Positions 35,179 through 43,919 of a stretch of DNA of 64,000 nt are shown in pieces; position 1 is the stretch's first letter, and each line of letters starts with the position of its first letter. Made by a program: the position numbers and the translations under genes. The stretch comes from Hahella sp050299855 (GTDB lineage Bacteria > Pseudomonadota > Gammaproteobacteria > Pseudomonadales > Oleiphilaceae): NCBI GenBank assembly GCA_050299855.1, contig JBNKWQ010000051.1, positions 156,668 to 220,667 of the forward strand. Direction: 5' to 3'. A model generated the notes under the pieces. The model saw nothing but the letters and a program-made list of their open reading frames with translations. It was not told where the DNA came from and did no database searches.

Positions 35179-35580
35179 TCAAACTGAACCCAGGGATTGC
35201 TGATAATAGGCTGTTGCCAGGCGTGTCGCGATATCCTCGACCTGCTCACTGAAGCCGTTTTTCTGGGACAAATCACTCAATGGCGCCACCATATCGACGG
35301 AGCGATTGTGGCTTAACAAGCCTGTTTTCATTTCTATCAGAGTTAACAAAACCTTTGGGCTAACGGTTGATGTACCGGCCCAATGGTTAATAACTTCAGT
35401 CTGATCAACCAGGTGTGGAGCATTTTCCTGCAGGTAGGCTTTCACATCAAAATTCAGCATCTCCTCATACGAGTAGATAAACTGATCATCAGTAATCGCA
35501 TTGAAGTGGTCATTGGCCATAGCAAAATGCGTAAAGACGGCCAACGCACCAGCCAGAATCAATCCAAATCTCCTTTTCAT
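35179..35580 (-). CDS. Stand-alone LasA-like propeptide (protease domain missing)
   Basis: 133 residues. The ATG follows AGGAAGGTTAT. A signal peptide (MKRRFGLILAG to HFAMA) precedes a region that, from memory, matches the propeptide of Pseudomonas LasA (staphylolysin): FIYSYEEMLNFDVKAYL, APHLVDQTEVINHWAG, SPKVLLTLIEMKTGLL and VAPLSDLSQKNGFSEQV. In LasA about 200 further residues with an M23 catalytic domain follow. Here the frame stops after ATAYYQQSLGSV and no M23 motif is found before hoxF. Either a truncated gene left by rearrangement, or a secreted inhibitor/chaperone-like prodomain. The intact ribosome site and frame favour expression. It is upstream of the hydrogenase operon on the same strand. 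Confidence 0.7.
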   Translation of the reverse strand: MKRRFGLILAGALAVFTHFAMANDHFNAITDDQFIYSYEEMLNFDVKAYLQENAPHLVDQTEVINHWAGTSTVSPKVLLTLIEMKTGLLSHNRSVDMVAPLSDLSQKNGFSEQVEDIATRLATAYYQQSLGSV

Positions 35581-36005
35581 ATAACCTTCCTTTCACTTTG
35601 TAAACTTTGAGGCGGCTAGTTTGTGTGAACGCAAAACAGAAAAGTATCGGTTAAACGCCCCACGCCAGTTATTTAGACCGATATAGTCAAAAAGAAAGAT
35701 AGCCTATTCCAGACAGACAGATGGATGGATGAAAAAAGAAAATATGGTAAAGAGGCCGGCCGTGCTCCAAATTAGGCTTGCCGGTTTTACGATGCCTCAA
35801 AACGGATCACCAACAACTATTATTGAGGGCATCACAATCATCAGGGAATTCAGCAAACGATTCCCACCTGTCTTTTTTCCTTTCATCCCTAAGTATTTAT
35901 ACAGGTATGTGTTTACCCTTAAATATTCCAACCTTAGTATTTACAGGTTACCGTATGGAAAAAAACCGGCATCAGGCAGACCGAAATAAGCAATGGCTGA
36001 TCATT

Positions 36006-36094
36006 GTACTTCTGGGCTGTACCTAGTCAGGTACTTCTTGGCTGTACCTAGTCAGGTACTTCTGGACTGTACCCAGTCAGGTACTTATGAATAG
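36006..36094. repeat. 25-bp tandem array, three copies plus a partial, each with a dyad
   Basis: Units starting GTACTTCTGGGCTGTACC and ending TAGTCAG occur at 36006, 36031 and 36056, with one to three mismatches, and a partial begins at 36081. At each junction GTACC-TAGTCA-GGTAC forms a 5-bp inverted repeat around six bases, so the array can form serial stem-loops or present serial dyad sites. Confidence 0.85.
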
Positions 36095-36537
36095 TCCAGA
36101 TTTCTATAGTAAAAACCTACAGAAACCTTGTTAGTGTGCAGCCGCAGTTGTCGATACCACAGTTTTTTGCAAAACAGATGCAGGTTTTTACAAGACTCAG
36201 GATTTCTATTCACGCTAGTTTAAATTTCATATGCTCACGTTTAATTACAGGTCAACGGATGACTTGTAGTGACGACCAGGAATCGAATGTTGACCAATTC
36301 TTGTTGGTAAAATATTTCTGGCTGAATAAATTTGACTGACTATAGTGATTTGTAGGCAATTCTGCGGTTATTACGGGCAATAATCCTACTGGAGATTCTG
36401 TTATGGTATGTAAATTACTGGTATGGAACTTGCGTAACGCCCCTCCTGGAAGGAGATAATCGAGTATCTATAATATTTTGAACACTAAATGTTATAGATA
36501 TTTGGCATTTAGGGTTTTACTCTGCTGAAATAGCCTT

Positions 36538-36552
36538 TGGCACGGATAAAGC
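36538..36552 (+). promoter_or_regulatory. Possible sigma-54 (-24/-12) promoter
   Basis: TGGCACGGATAAAGC has a perfect -24 box (TGGCACG) and the required GG-N10-GC spacing; the -12 box is AAGC instead of TTGC. It lies 44 bases before the ATG of the importer ATPase gene. Nitrogen-linked control of polyamine uptake would be sensible. Promoter identity is inference. Confidence 0.4.
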
Positions 36553-36595
36553 CTGCTCTTTCGGTGTTAGATATCAAACGAGGTGGTATAAAAAT

Positions 36596-37702
36596 ATGGG
36601 TAGTAACCCGGATCAGTTTGTACGTTTCGTCAACGTACAAAAAAGTTATGACGGCATGACACTTGTCGTTAAAGATTTCAGTTTAGATATACAAGCGGGT
36701 GAGTTTCTCACTATGTTGGGGCCCTCCGGTTCAGGTAAAACCACTTGCCTGATGATGCTGGCAGGATTCGAAACCGCCACCCACGGCGATATTATTCTCG
36801 ATGGTCAATCCATTAATAATGTTGCCCCGCATAAACGGGATATCGGCATGGTGTTTCAGAATTATGCTCTGTTTCCCCATATGTCGGTCGCAGAAAACCT
36901 CGCCTTCCCCCTTAAAGTCAGAAACGTCCCCAAAGCTGAAATAGAAACCAAAGTCAAAAGGGCTTTGGACATGGTTCAGTTAAAGAGCTTTGGCAATCGA
37001 CGCCCGGCCCAGCTTTCCGGCGGACAGCAGCAGCGTGTCGCTGTAGCAAGAGCACTGGTTTTTGAACCTAAGCTCGTATTGATGGATGAGCCTCTGGGGG
37101 CACTGGACAAAAACCTTCGTGAGAACATGCAGTACGAGATAAAACATCTGCATGAGCAGCTTGGGATTACCATGGTCTATGTAACCCACGATCAGTCGGA
37201 AGCGCTCACCATGTCCAATCGCATAGCCGTCTTCAACGATGGTGTGGTACAGCAGCTGGCAGCGCCGGATGAGCTTTACGAACGACCGGAGAACTCGTTT
37301 GTCGCTGATTTTATCGGCAAGAATAACCATCTTATGGGAACGGTCAAGTCGGTAGATGGGGATGTCTGCATGGTGGAATTGGATGGAGGAAACGGAACCG
37401 TCAGTGCATTGAAAGTCAATGTGAACAACGTGAACGATAAAACCTCGCTCTCCATCCGCCCTGAACGAATCGTCATTAACCCTCCCAGTTCGCACCCAAA
37501 CCGTTTAAAAGCCCGTATCGAAGAGTTGATCTACCTTGGAGACCATATCCGGACCCGGGTTTCCGCTGCAGGCAGCTCAGACTTTATTATCACGACACCA
37601 AACACCCAGGGACTATCCCGACTCAAAACAGGTGAAACGGTGGACATAGGCTGGGCGGCAGAAGACTGCCGCGCACTCGATGCTCCAACTGCTGTCGTAT
37701 AA
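36596..37702 (+). CDS. Polyamine-type ABC transporter ATPase (PotA/PotG-like)
   Basis: 368 residues. ATPase domain 1-240: Walker A GPSGSGKTT (~43-51), Q-loop VFQNYALFPH, signature LSGGQQQRVAVARAL, Walker B LVLMDEPLGALD, switch His in YVTHDQSEAL. The C-terminal TOBE domain (~280-368, SIRPERIVINPP, RIEELIYLGDHIRTRV) is typical of PotA/PotG and other spermidine/putrescine importers. Good GAGGTGG ribosome site. First of four genes that supply every importer component. The exact polyamine or related substrate cannot be read from the ATPase. Confidence 0.88.
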   Translation: MGSNPDQFVRFVNVQKSYDGMTLVVKDFSLDIQAGEFLTMLGPSGSGKTTCLMMLAGFETATHGDIILDGQSINNVAPHKRDIGMVFQNYALFPHMSVAENLAFPLKVRNVPKAEIETKVKRALDMVQLKSFGNRRPAQLSGGQQQRVAVARALVFEPKLVLMDEPLGALDKNLRENMQYEIKHLHEQLGITMVYVTHDQSEALTMSNRIAVFNDGVVQQLAAPDELYERPENSFVADFIGKNNHLMGTVKSVDGDVCMVELDGGNGTVSALKVNVNNVNDKTSLSIRPERIVINPPSSHPNRLKARIEELIYLGDHIRTRVSAAGSSDFIITTPNTQGLSRLKTGETVDIGWAAEDCRALDAPTAVV

Positions 37703-37749
37703 TCAAACCGCCGGGAAATCCGGTATAAGACCAAGAGGAAAGCCATACA

Positions 37750-38844
37750 ATGAAAGCCGCATTAAAAGCTGTTCTTATAACAGGCACCATTTTAGTCACC
37801 CCTGTTACATCCATTGCCCACGCGCAGGACTCCCTGACGATTGTCTCCTGGGGAGGGGCCTACACTGAAAGTCAGAAGCGTGCCTATGAACAACCCTGGA
37901 TCGAAAAGACCGGGATGAAGATTTTTAACGAAGACAAAGCCAACGCAGGATTGTCTGGTCTGCGTACCCAGGTCCAAGCCAATAATGTCACCTGGGATCT
38001 GGTAGATATGTTGGAAGGAGAAACCATCACCGCATGTGATGAAGGCCTGGTGGAAGAAATCGACTACGATACAATTTTGGCTCCCGCTCCAGACGGCACT
38101 CCACCCTCCGAAGACTTTGTTGCAGGTTCACTCAGCGGCTGCTTTATTCCGCAAATTGTCTACGCCACTGTACTGGCCTATAACGAGAAGGCTTTCCCTG
38201 GCGAGAAACCTAGCAAAGTGGAAGACGTGTTTGACTTGGAAAAATTTCCCGGCAAACGTTCCCTGCAGAAAATTCCTGACGGCAACCTTGAGTGGGCTCT
38301 GCTGGCAGACGGCGTCCCTGCAAACAAGATATATGAAGTGCTAAGCACTGAAGAAGGGGTAAATCGCGCGTTCAAAAAACTGGACACCATCAAAAGTCAG
38401 GTTGTCTGGTGGGAAGCCGGTGCACAACCACCGCAATTATTGGCCGATTTGGAAGTTTCCATTGCCAGTGGCTACAATGGCCGTTTCTTTAATGCTGAAG
38501 TTGTCGAGAAGCAGCCATTTGTCACCATCTGGGATGGCCAAATGTTCGAGCTTGATGGCTGGGTAGTCCCCAAAGGCAAGCTGACCAAGGAAGTGAAAGA
38601 GTACATCAGATTTGCCACTGACACTCAAAGGCTGGCAGACCAGGCAAAATACATTTCATACGGCCCTGCACGCGCCTCATCCGCACCACTGGTGAGCACG
38701 CATGCCGATACCGGTGTTGATATGAAGCCCTATATGCCGACCAACCCGAAAAACTTCTTTAATCCAATCAAGAAGGATGCCGTATGGTGGGCTGACAACG
38801 GTGATGAAATGCGTCAACGTTTCAATGCCTGGCTGACCAAATAA
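37750..38844 (+). CDS. Polyamine-type periplasmic binding protein (PotD/PotF-like)
   Basis: 364 residues. Signal peptide 1-25 (to AHA) before QDSLTIVSWGG. The start LTIVSWGGAYTESQ and the ordering of lobes fit SBP family PF13416/PotD-related proteins. TWDLVDMLEGE, CFIPQIVYATVLAYNEKAFP and GYNGRFF lie near the ligand cleft. The subgroup is often annotated 'spermidine/putrescine-binding' but related members bind other amines, so the substrate stays open. ATG preceded by AGAGGAAAGCCATACA. A strong hairpin follows the stop, likely limiting permease expression relative to this subunit. Confidence 0.86.
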   Translation: MKAALKAVLITGTILVTPVTSIAHAQDSLTIVSWGGAYTESQKRAYEQPWIEKTGMKIFNEDKANAGLSGLRTQVQANNVTWDLVDMLEGETITACDEGLVEEIDYDTILAPAPDGTPPSEDFVAGSLSGCFIPQIVYATVLAYNEKAFPGEKPSKVEDVFDLEKFPGKRSLQKIPDGNLEWALLADGVPANKIYEVLSTEEGVNRAFKKLDTIKSQVVWWEAGAQPPQLLADLEVSIASGYNGRFFNAEVVEKQPFVTIWDGQMFELDGWVVPKGKLTKEVKEYIRFATDTQRLADQAKYISYGPARASSAPLVSTHADTGVDMKPYMPTNPKNFFNPIKKDAVWWADNGDEMRQRFNAWLTK

Positions 38845-38888
38845 CAGTGTCCGGCTACCAAATGACAGTGTTTTATCGCTGAATGATT

Positions 38889-38927
38889 GGCGAATGGCAT
38901 AAGTGCTTCCATCCCATGCCATTCGCC
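38889..38927 (+). terminator. 12-bp hairpin after the polyamine binding-protein gene
   Basis: GGCGAATGGCAT and ATGCCATTCGCC form a perfect 12-bp stem with a 15-base loop, followed by GGTTTTGATG. It lies between binding protein and permease within the same transport operon, so partial termination or mRNA 3'-end protection is likely. Confidence 0.6.
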
Positions 38928-38943
38928 GGTTTTGATGTCGGAG

Positions 38944-38983
38944 ATATTCTGTTAGTTTGAATACGATTCTGTTCGTTTAAATA
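38944..38983. repeat. 20-bp tandem duplication
   Basis: ATTCTGTTAGTTTGAATACG is followed directly by ATTCTGTTCGTTTAAATACA (three mismatches), and a more decayed third copy (TTCAGTTCGCAAGAATA) comes next. Located in the spacer before the first permease gene. Confidence 0.7.
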
Positions 38984-39035
38984 CAGTTCAGTTCGCAAGA
39001 ATAAATAATGCATTGAATGCGAGGCAAATTCCGTA

Positions 39036-40304
39036 ATGTCCCGGGCTAACCAAATGCCGCTGACCACCTTACTATCCACTGCCGATGGCGTCCCCCTGAA
39101 AGTCAGTTTGCGCCGTGCGCAGCGAAGACAACGGATATGGGCGATGCTGTTGGTTACTCCCCTGTTGCTGTTCATTCTGGCATCCTTTGTGGTACCGGTA
39201 CTGAATATGGCATGGAGGGGAGTGGATAACTCCGAGGTAGTGACCTATATGCCAAAAACCACGGAGGCCCTACAATCCTGGGATGGAGAAGGACTTCCGA
39301 ATGAGGCTACGTTTGCTGCCCTGGCAGCGGATCTGAAAACCAGCTTTGAAAGCAAGGAGATCGGCAAGGTCGCCCGACGGCTTAACTATGAGCGGCAGGG
39401 AATGCGGAGTTTGATTATGGGATCGGCCCGCAAGGCTCGAAAACTTGAATCCGGCCCCTATCAAGAAGCGATGCTCAAGATAGACGAGGATTGGGGGAAC
39501 CCTGTTACCTGGCGTTTGCTCAAGCGCGAATCCCATCCCTATACCTTTTCGTATCTGTTGGCAGCAATAGACGCAGGCTACGATGACCAGGGTGATATTG
39601 CCATAAATCCTCCGGAAACGAGGCTTTATATGCCCCTGTTCAGTCGCACTCTGATCTTAAGTACTGCGGTGACCATACTTTGTATCCTATTGGGATATCC
39701 CGTAGCCTATCTGCTGGCCAATTTACCACTTCGCACCAGTAACCTATTGATGATTCTAGTGCTGTTGCCGTTCTGGACATCGCTGTTGGTGCGCACCACC
39801 ACCTGGATAGCCATACTGCAAACCCAGGGTGTACTTAACGATCTGCTGGTCTGGCTGCAGGTGATTGATGAGCAAGGCCGGATACAAATGATCTTCAACA
39901 AAACCGGTACTCTGGTGGCGATGACCCATATTCTATTGCCGTTCATGATATTGCCGCTATTCAGTGTCATGAAAACGGTTCCGCCCAGTTATCTGCGCGC
40001 GGCTCGATCACTGGGGGCTACACCTTTGGTGGCATTTTGGAAGGTCTACGTCCCGCAAACCATCAGTGGGATTGGGGCCGGCAGTTTGTTGGTTTTTATC
40101 CTGTCCATCGGCTATTTCATCACGCCGGCTTTGGTTGGCGGACAATCGGGACAGCTGATCAGTAACATGATTGCTTACCATATGCAGCGTTCCCTTAACT
40201 GGGGGTTAGCGGGTGCTTTAGGCGTAATGCTACTGGCAGTAGTGCTGGTACTGTATGCGATTTATAACAAATTAATCGGCATCGATAAGATGAAAATGGG
40301 GTAA
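39036..40304 (+). CDS. Polyamine-type ABC transporter permease 1 (PotB/PotH-like, long form)
   Basis: 422 residues, longer than the usual ~290 because about 125 residues are inserted between helix 1 (~33-56) and helix 2 (~198-220). The insert is hydrophilic and should lie in the periplasm. The remaining helices are at ~235-262, 290-315, 335-360 and 392-415. The EAA loop contains YLRAARSLGATPLVAFWKVYVPQT. Ribosome site GAGGCAAATTCC. The long-form periplasmic insert is known in a subset of proteobacterial polyamine permeases. It pairs with the next gene product. Confidence 0.87.
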   Translation: MSRANQMPLTTLLSTADGVPLKVSLRRAQRRQRIWAMLLVTPLLLFILASFVVPVLNMAWRGVDNSEVVTYMPKTTEALQSWDGEGLPNEATFAALAADLKTSFESKEIGKVARRLNYERQGMRSLIMGSARKARKLESGPYQEAMLKIDEDWGNPVTWRLLKRESHPYTFSYLLAAIDAGYDDQGDIAINPPETRLYMPLFSRTLILSTAVTILCILLGYPVAYLLANLPLRTSNLLMILVLLPFWTSLLVRTTTWIAILQTQGVLNDLLVWLQVIDEQGRIQMIFNKTGTLVAMTHILLPFMILPLFSVMKTVPPSYLRAARSLGATPLVAFWKVYVPQTISGIGAGSLLVFILSIGYFITPALVGGQSGQLISNMIAYHMQRSLNWGLAGALGVMLLAVVLVLYAIYNKLIGIDKMKMG

Positions 40305-40307
40305 CTA

Positions 40308-41162
40308 ATGTCTGCACTGCCTCCTTACGCGTCCCCGCTTGAGCGGATCTGGCACTACAGCTACAGAGTTTTCTGTGCGCTGGTCTTTATATTCCTGATC
40401 GGCCCTATCCTGGTCATTATTCCGCTCTCCTTTAATGCTGAGCCCTATTTTACATTTACCCAGGAGATGCTGTCGCTGGATCCTGCTGGTTATTCACTAC
40501 GCTGGTATGAGGACTTTTTTTCCAGTCAGGACTGGATGAGTTCCATAGGTAACAGTTTCATTATCGGCATTGCCTCTACTATCCTGGCGACGGTATTGGG
40601 CACCCTGGCGGCGCTGGGTCTCTCAAGATCGCATATGCCCTACCGCTCCCTGATTATGAGCATCCTGATCTCTCCGATGATCGTCCCTCTGATTATCTCG
40701 GCGGCGGGTATGTTCTTCTTCTATTCGAGCATGGAACTATCGCAAACCTATGTCGGCGTGATTCTGGCCCACACCGTTTTAGGGACGCCCTTTGTAGTCA
40801 TTACGGTCACAGCTACCCTGGCCGGTTTCGATCAGTCACTGATCAGGGCCTCCGCCAGCCTCGGGGCTTCTCCGACTTATACATTCTTCAACGTCACCTT
40901 ACCTCTGGTGACACCGGGTGTGGTCTCAGGAGCGTTGTTTGCGTTTATCACCTCTTTTGATGAAGTGGTGGTGGTCATATTCCTGGCCGGCGTTGAACAG
41001 AAGACGATTCCATTACAGATGTGGAGTGGAATCCGCGAACAGATAAGCCCAACCATTCTCGCAGTCGCCACCATTCTGGTTTGCATCTCCATTGCCCTGC
41101 TAACCGTGATGGAGCTGTTGAGACGCCGTAACGAACGGTTGCGCGGCTTGTCTCCCGGCTAA
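40308..41162 (+). CDS. Polyamine-type ABC transporter permease 2 (PotC/PotI-like)
   Basis: 284 residues with six membrane helices. The coupling loop is SLIRASASLGASPTYTFFNVTLPLVTPGV, spanning roughly residues 175-203. The first helix ~20-43 is followed by SFNAEPYFTF, the family's periplasmic signature, and GYSLRWYEDFF is also typical (PotC/PotI YSLxWY). Starts 3 bp after the previous stop. Completes a four-part importer: ATPase, binding protein, PotB- and PotC-like permeases. Ends before a strong convergent hairpin. Confidence 0.9.
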   Translation: MSALPPYASPLERIWHYSYRVFCALVFIFLIGPILVIIPLSFNAEPYFTFTQEMLSLDPAGYSLRWYEDFFSSQDWMSSIGNSFIIGIASTILATVLGTLAALGLSRSHMPYRSLIMSILISPMIVPLIISAAGMFFFYSSMELSQTYVGVILAHTVLGTPFVVITVTATLAGFDQSLIRASASLGASPTYTFFNVTLPLVTPGVVSGALFAFITSFDEVVVVIFLAGVEQKTIPLQMWSGIREQISPTILAVATILVCISIALLTVMELLRRRNERLRGLSPG

Positions 41163-41201
41163 ACTCTAAAAGGATATTGGCGTCAAAGAAGTTTCCTAAT
41201 C

Positions 41202-41242
41202 CCGCCTCAGCCTTGGTCATTATGCTACCAAGGCTGAGGCGG
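41202..41242. terminator. 16-bp perfect hairpin between convergent genes
   Basis: CCGCCTCAGCCTTGGT and ACCAAGGCTGAGGCGG pair perfectly around a nine-base loop, between the permease gene (+) and ppsA (-). It is the strongest hairpin in the window and very likely a bidirectional transcription terminator, although T-runs are poor on both sides. Confidence 0.7.
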
Positions 41243-41254
41243 AAAAGGGTCAGG

Positions 41255-43660
41255 TTAAGCCCTCTGCAGTTTTGCCTCCGTCTCCAAAACCACCTGAGTC
41301 ATGCGCAGTAAGCTGTCAGGATTAAGTGACATCGACTCAATCCCCTGCTCCACCAGCCATTGCGTGATTTCCGGAAAATCCGAAGGCGCCTGCCCACAAA
41401 TACCCACGTACTTACCCGCTTTCCTGCAGGCTTCTATAGCCATCTGCATCATCTTCAACACAGCTTCGTTACGCTCATCTCCGCCTTTCATTCCAGCATC
41501 CCGGTCCATACCTAACGTCAGTTGAGTCAGATCGTTGGAACCGATAGAAAAGCCATCGCAATGTTCCAGAAACTGGTCCGCGAGCAATGCGTTGGCGGGA
41601 ATCTCGCACATGATCATGATCTTCAGACCGTTTTCCCCTCGCACCAGCCCCTCTTCTGCCAGTAGCTTCAGCACGTCCTCCTGTTCATGCAAGGTGCGTA
41701 CAAAAGGGATCATGATGTTTACGTTACTTAATCCCATTTCTTCCCGGACTTTCTTGATCGCCAGGCATTCCAAGGCAAAGCTGTCGTGGAAAGCCTTGGT
41801 GGGATAGCGGTAAGCACCCCTGAACCCAATCATCGGGTTTTCTTCTGTCGGCTCGTACAGGCTACCGCCAATCAAAGAACGATATTCGTTCGACTTGAAA
41901 TCACTCATACGCACAATAATCGGTTTTGGATAGACCGCAGCCGCAATAGTGGAAATACCTTCACATAAACGGCGTACGTAAAAGTCTGTCGGGCTATCGT
42001 AACCGGCCATTTTTTCATGAATTTGTTTACGGATTTCCCGGTCAAGCTTGTGGTAATCGAGCAGCGCATGGGGATGTACGCCAATCGACGTATTAATAAT
42101 AAATTCCAAACGCGCCAGCCCCACCCCATCATTTGGTAGCTGCGCCACCTTGAAGGCTATCTCAGGATTGGCCAGATTAAGCATAATCTTGGTCTTCGGT
42201 TTCTCAAGCCCGGTCAGGTCTACCTCGGCTTTTTCAAAAGCCAGTTCACCTTCGTAAATATTCCCGACATCGCCTTCGGCACAGGACAGGGTCAACATTT
42301 CATCACTAACAATGCTAATTGTGGCATCACCACAACCCACCACCGCGGGAATGCCTAGCTCTCTGGCAATAATGGCAGCATGACAGGTCCGGCCTCCGCG
42401 GTTGGTCACAATACCGCTGGCTATTTTCATAATCGGTTCCCAGTCGGGGTCCGTCATATCAGTGACCAGGATTTCGCCGGGCCTAACTTCATTAATTTGT
42501 TCCGCGCTCATAATGACACGGGCTTTACCAGTGGCTATTTTTTCACCGACAGCTTTACCCTGGGTAATCACCTTACCGCTTTCTTTCAGGCTATAGACTT
42601 CCTGGACCAGCGAATTGCGCTGGGACTGCACGGTCTCAGGGCGGGCCTGGACGATAAACAGTTCTCCGGTCACACCATCCTTTGCCCATTCGATATCCAT
42701 CGGCCGGTCCTTACCGGCTTTTTGGGAGTAGTGCTTCTCGATTGTCACCGCGTAGTTGGCCAGGGCGAGGACCTCGTCGTCCTCCAAGCAAAAGCTATGT
42801 TGAGCTCCTAGACTTACATCAACGTTTAAAGTAGATAGACCTGCGGCAGAGTCGTCCCCATACACCATCTTGATGGCTTTGTTACCAAGCCGACGCTTGA
42901 GTATGGGCCGATGACCTGTTTCCAACGTTGGCTTGAAGACATAGAATTCGTCAGGGTCTACGGCACCCTGTACAACATTTTCCCCAAGCCCGTATGCTCC
43001 AGTAATAAAGACCACGTCACGAAATCCCGATTCCGTATCCAGTGTAAATATGACACCTGCCGCCCCTTTGTCTGAGCGCACCATTTTCTGCACGCCGATA
43101 GACAGGGCAACATCCATATGGGTAAAGCCTTTATCGACGCGATAGGAAATTGCCCGATTGGTATACAGAGAAGCAAATACGCGCTTGCAGGTTTTGATGA
43201 GTTGTTCTTCACCGGATATATTGAGATAAGTTTCCTGCTGCCCGGCAAAAGATGCATCGGGAAGGTCTTCCGCCGTCGCCGAGCTTCGCACAGCAACATC
43301 GATCTCTCTGCCTTCGGCTCCACAAAGTTCACGATAGGCTGCAAGTATTTCTCCGCGCAAATCCTGCGGCATTTCCGCATCACCCACCCAACGACGTATA
43401 GTTGCGCCTTTTTCCGCCAGAGCGTCTACGTCTGCGCTATCCAATGACTCAAGCTCAGCTGCAATTTTGTCTTGCAGGTCATTGCTTTGAATGTAGTGCC
43501 GATAGCCGTCTGCCGTGGTAGCAAAACCATTTGGGACTTTTACGCCCTGGCTGGACAATTCCCGATACATCTCCCCCAGAGAGGCGTTTTTACCTCCCAC
43601 CTTGGGTACATCTTCTATACCTAATTCAGCGAAACGTTTTATAAAGCGAAAATCAGACAT
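41255..43660 (-). CDS. ppsA: Phosphoenolpyruvate synthase
   Basis: 801 residues (E. coli PpsA is 792). It converts pyruvate and ATP to phosphoenolpyruvate, AMP and phosphate for gluconeogenesis. The N-terminal ATP-grasp domain starts GGKNASLGEMYREL and contains VAVRSSATAEDLPDASFAGQQ. The phosphohistidine domain has GGRTCHAAIIARELG with the catalytic His near residue 424. The C-terminal PEP/pyruvate barrel has GFRGAYRYP, MCEIPANALLAD, GSNDLTQLTLGMDRD and CGQAPSD, the catalytic Cys loop. AAGGAAG ribosome site. The regulator gene ppsR, often next to ppsA, is not in view. Confidence 0.95.
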   Translation of the reverse strand: MSDFRFIKRFAELGIEDVPKVGGKNASLGEMYRELSSQGVKVPNGFATTADGYRHYIQSNDLQDKIAAELESLDSADVDALAEKGATIRRWVGDAEMPQDLRGEILAAYRELCGAEGREIDVAVRSSATAEDLPDASFAGQQETYLNISGEEQLIKTCKRVFASLYTNRAISYRVDKGFTHMDVALSIGVQKMVRSDKGAAGVIFTLDTESGFRDVVFITGAYGLGENVVQGAVDPDEFYVFKPTLETGHRPILKRRLGNKAIKMVYGDDSAAGLSTLNVDVSLGAQHSFCLEDDEVLALANYAVTIEKHYSQKAGKDRPMDIEWAKDGVTGELFIVQARPETVQSQRNSLVQEVYSLKESGKVITQGKAVGEKIATGKARVIMSAEQINEVRPGEILVTDMTDPDWEPIMKIASGIVTNRGGRTCHAAIIARELGIPAVVGCGDATISIVSDEMLTLSCAEGDVGNIYEGELAFEKAEVDLTGLEKPKTKIMLNLANPEIAFKVAQLPNDGVGLARLEFIINTSIGVHPHALLDYHKLDREIRKQIHEKMAGYDSPTDFYVRRLCEGISTIAAAVYPKPIIVRMSDFKSNEYRSLIGGSLYEPTEENPMIGFRGAYRYPTKAFHDSFALECLAIKKVREEMGLSNVNIMIPFVRTLHEQEDVLKLLAEEGLVRGENGLKIMIMCEIPANALLADQFLEHCDGFSIGSNDLTQLTLGMDRDAGMKGGDERNEAVLKMMQMAIEACRKAGKYVGICGQAPSDFPEITQWLVEQGIESMSLNPDSLLRMTQVVLETEAKLQRA

Positions 43661-43919
43661 AGTTCTTCCTTATTTGTGTTAGTGGTCAACATTGATAGGG
43701 CGCTAACCATGGAGAATTGGACAACACGAGAGTGAACAGCTAACTGAGAACCAGACTCTTGATGTCTTTTACGCATCAGCGGGCAGGGAATCCGAATACG
43801 TTCAGTGAATATATTAACTAGGCTAGCAACGAAACCCTGCTTAAAGATTGATCACTGTCAATCTGCGTGAGGAAATTCGATTGAGGAAAGTAGTTGGAAT
43901 AATGGTGTTAATATCCAGA

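Larger units (their letters stand above)
35581..36595. other. 1-kb intergenic region (no gene), with repeats and a possible sigma-54 site
   Basis: An AT-rich spacer between the LasA-like fragment and the polyamine-type importer. Short open frames in it have no ribosome sites and low-complexity translations. It contains a 25-bp tandem array and, close to the right end, a sequence like a sigma-54 promoter, both listed separately. An enhancer-binding activator would need room here; the space suits that idea but no activator gene is near. Confidence 0.45.

Noticed and set aside
35729..35989. Plus-strand 86-codon frame in the 1-kb intergenic region
   Set aside because: Low-complexity basic and aromatic translation with no recognised family and an overlapping open frame in another register.
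36006..36094. Regular 25-bp array resembling a small CRISPR
   Set aside because: Units are contiguous with no unique spacers and no cas genes are present; it is a simple tandem repeat.
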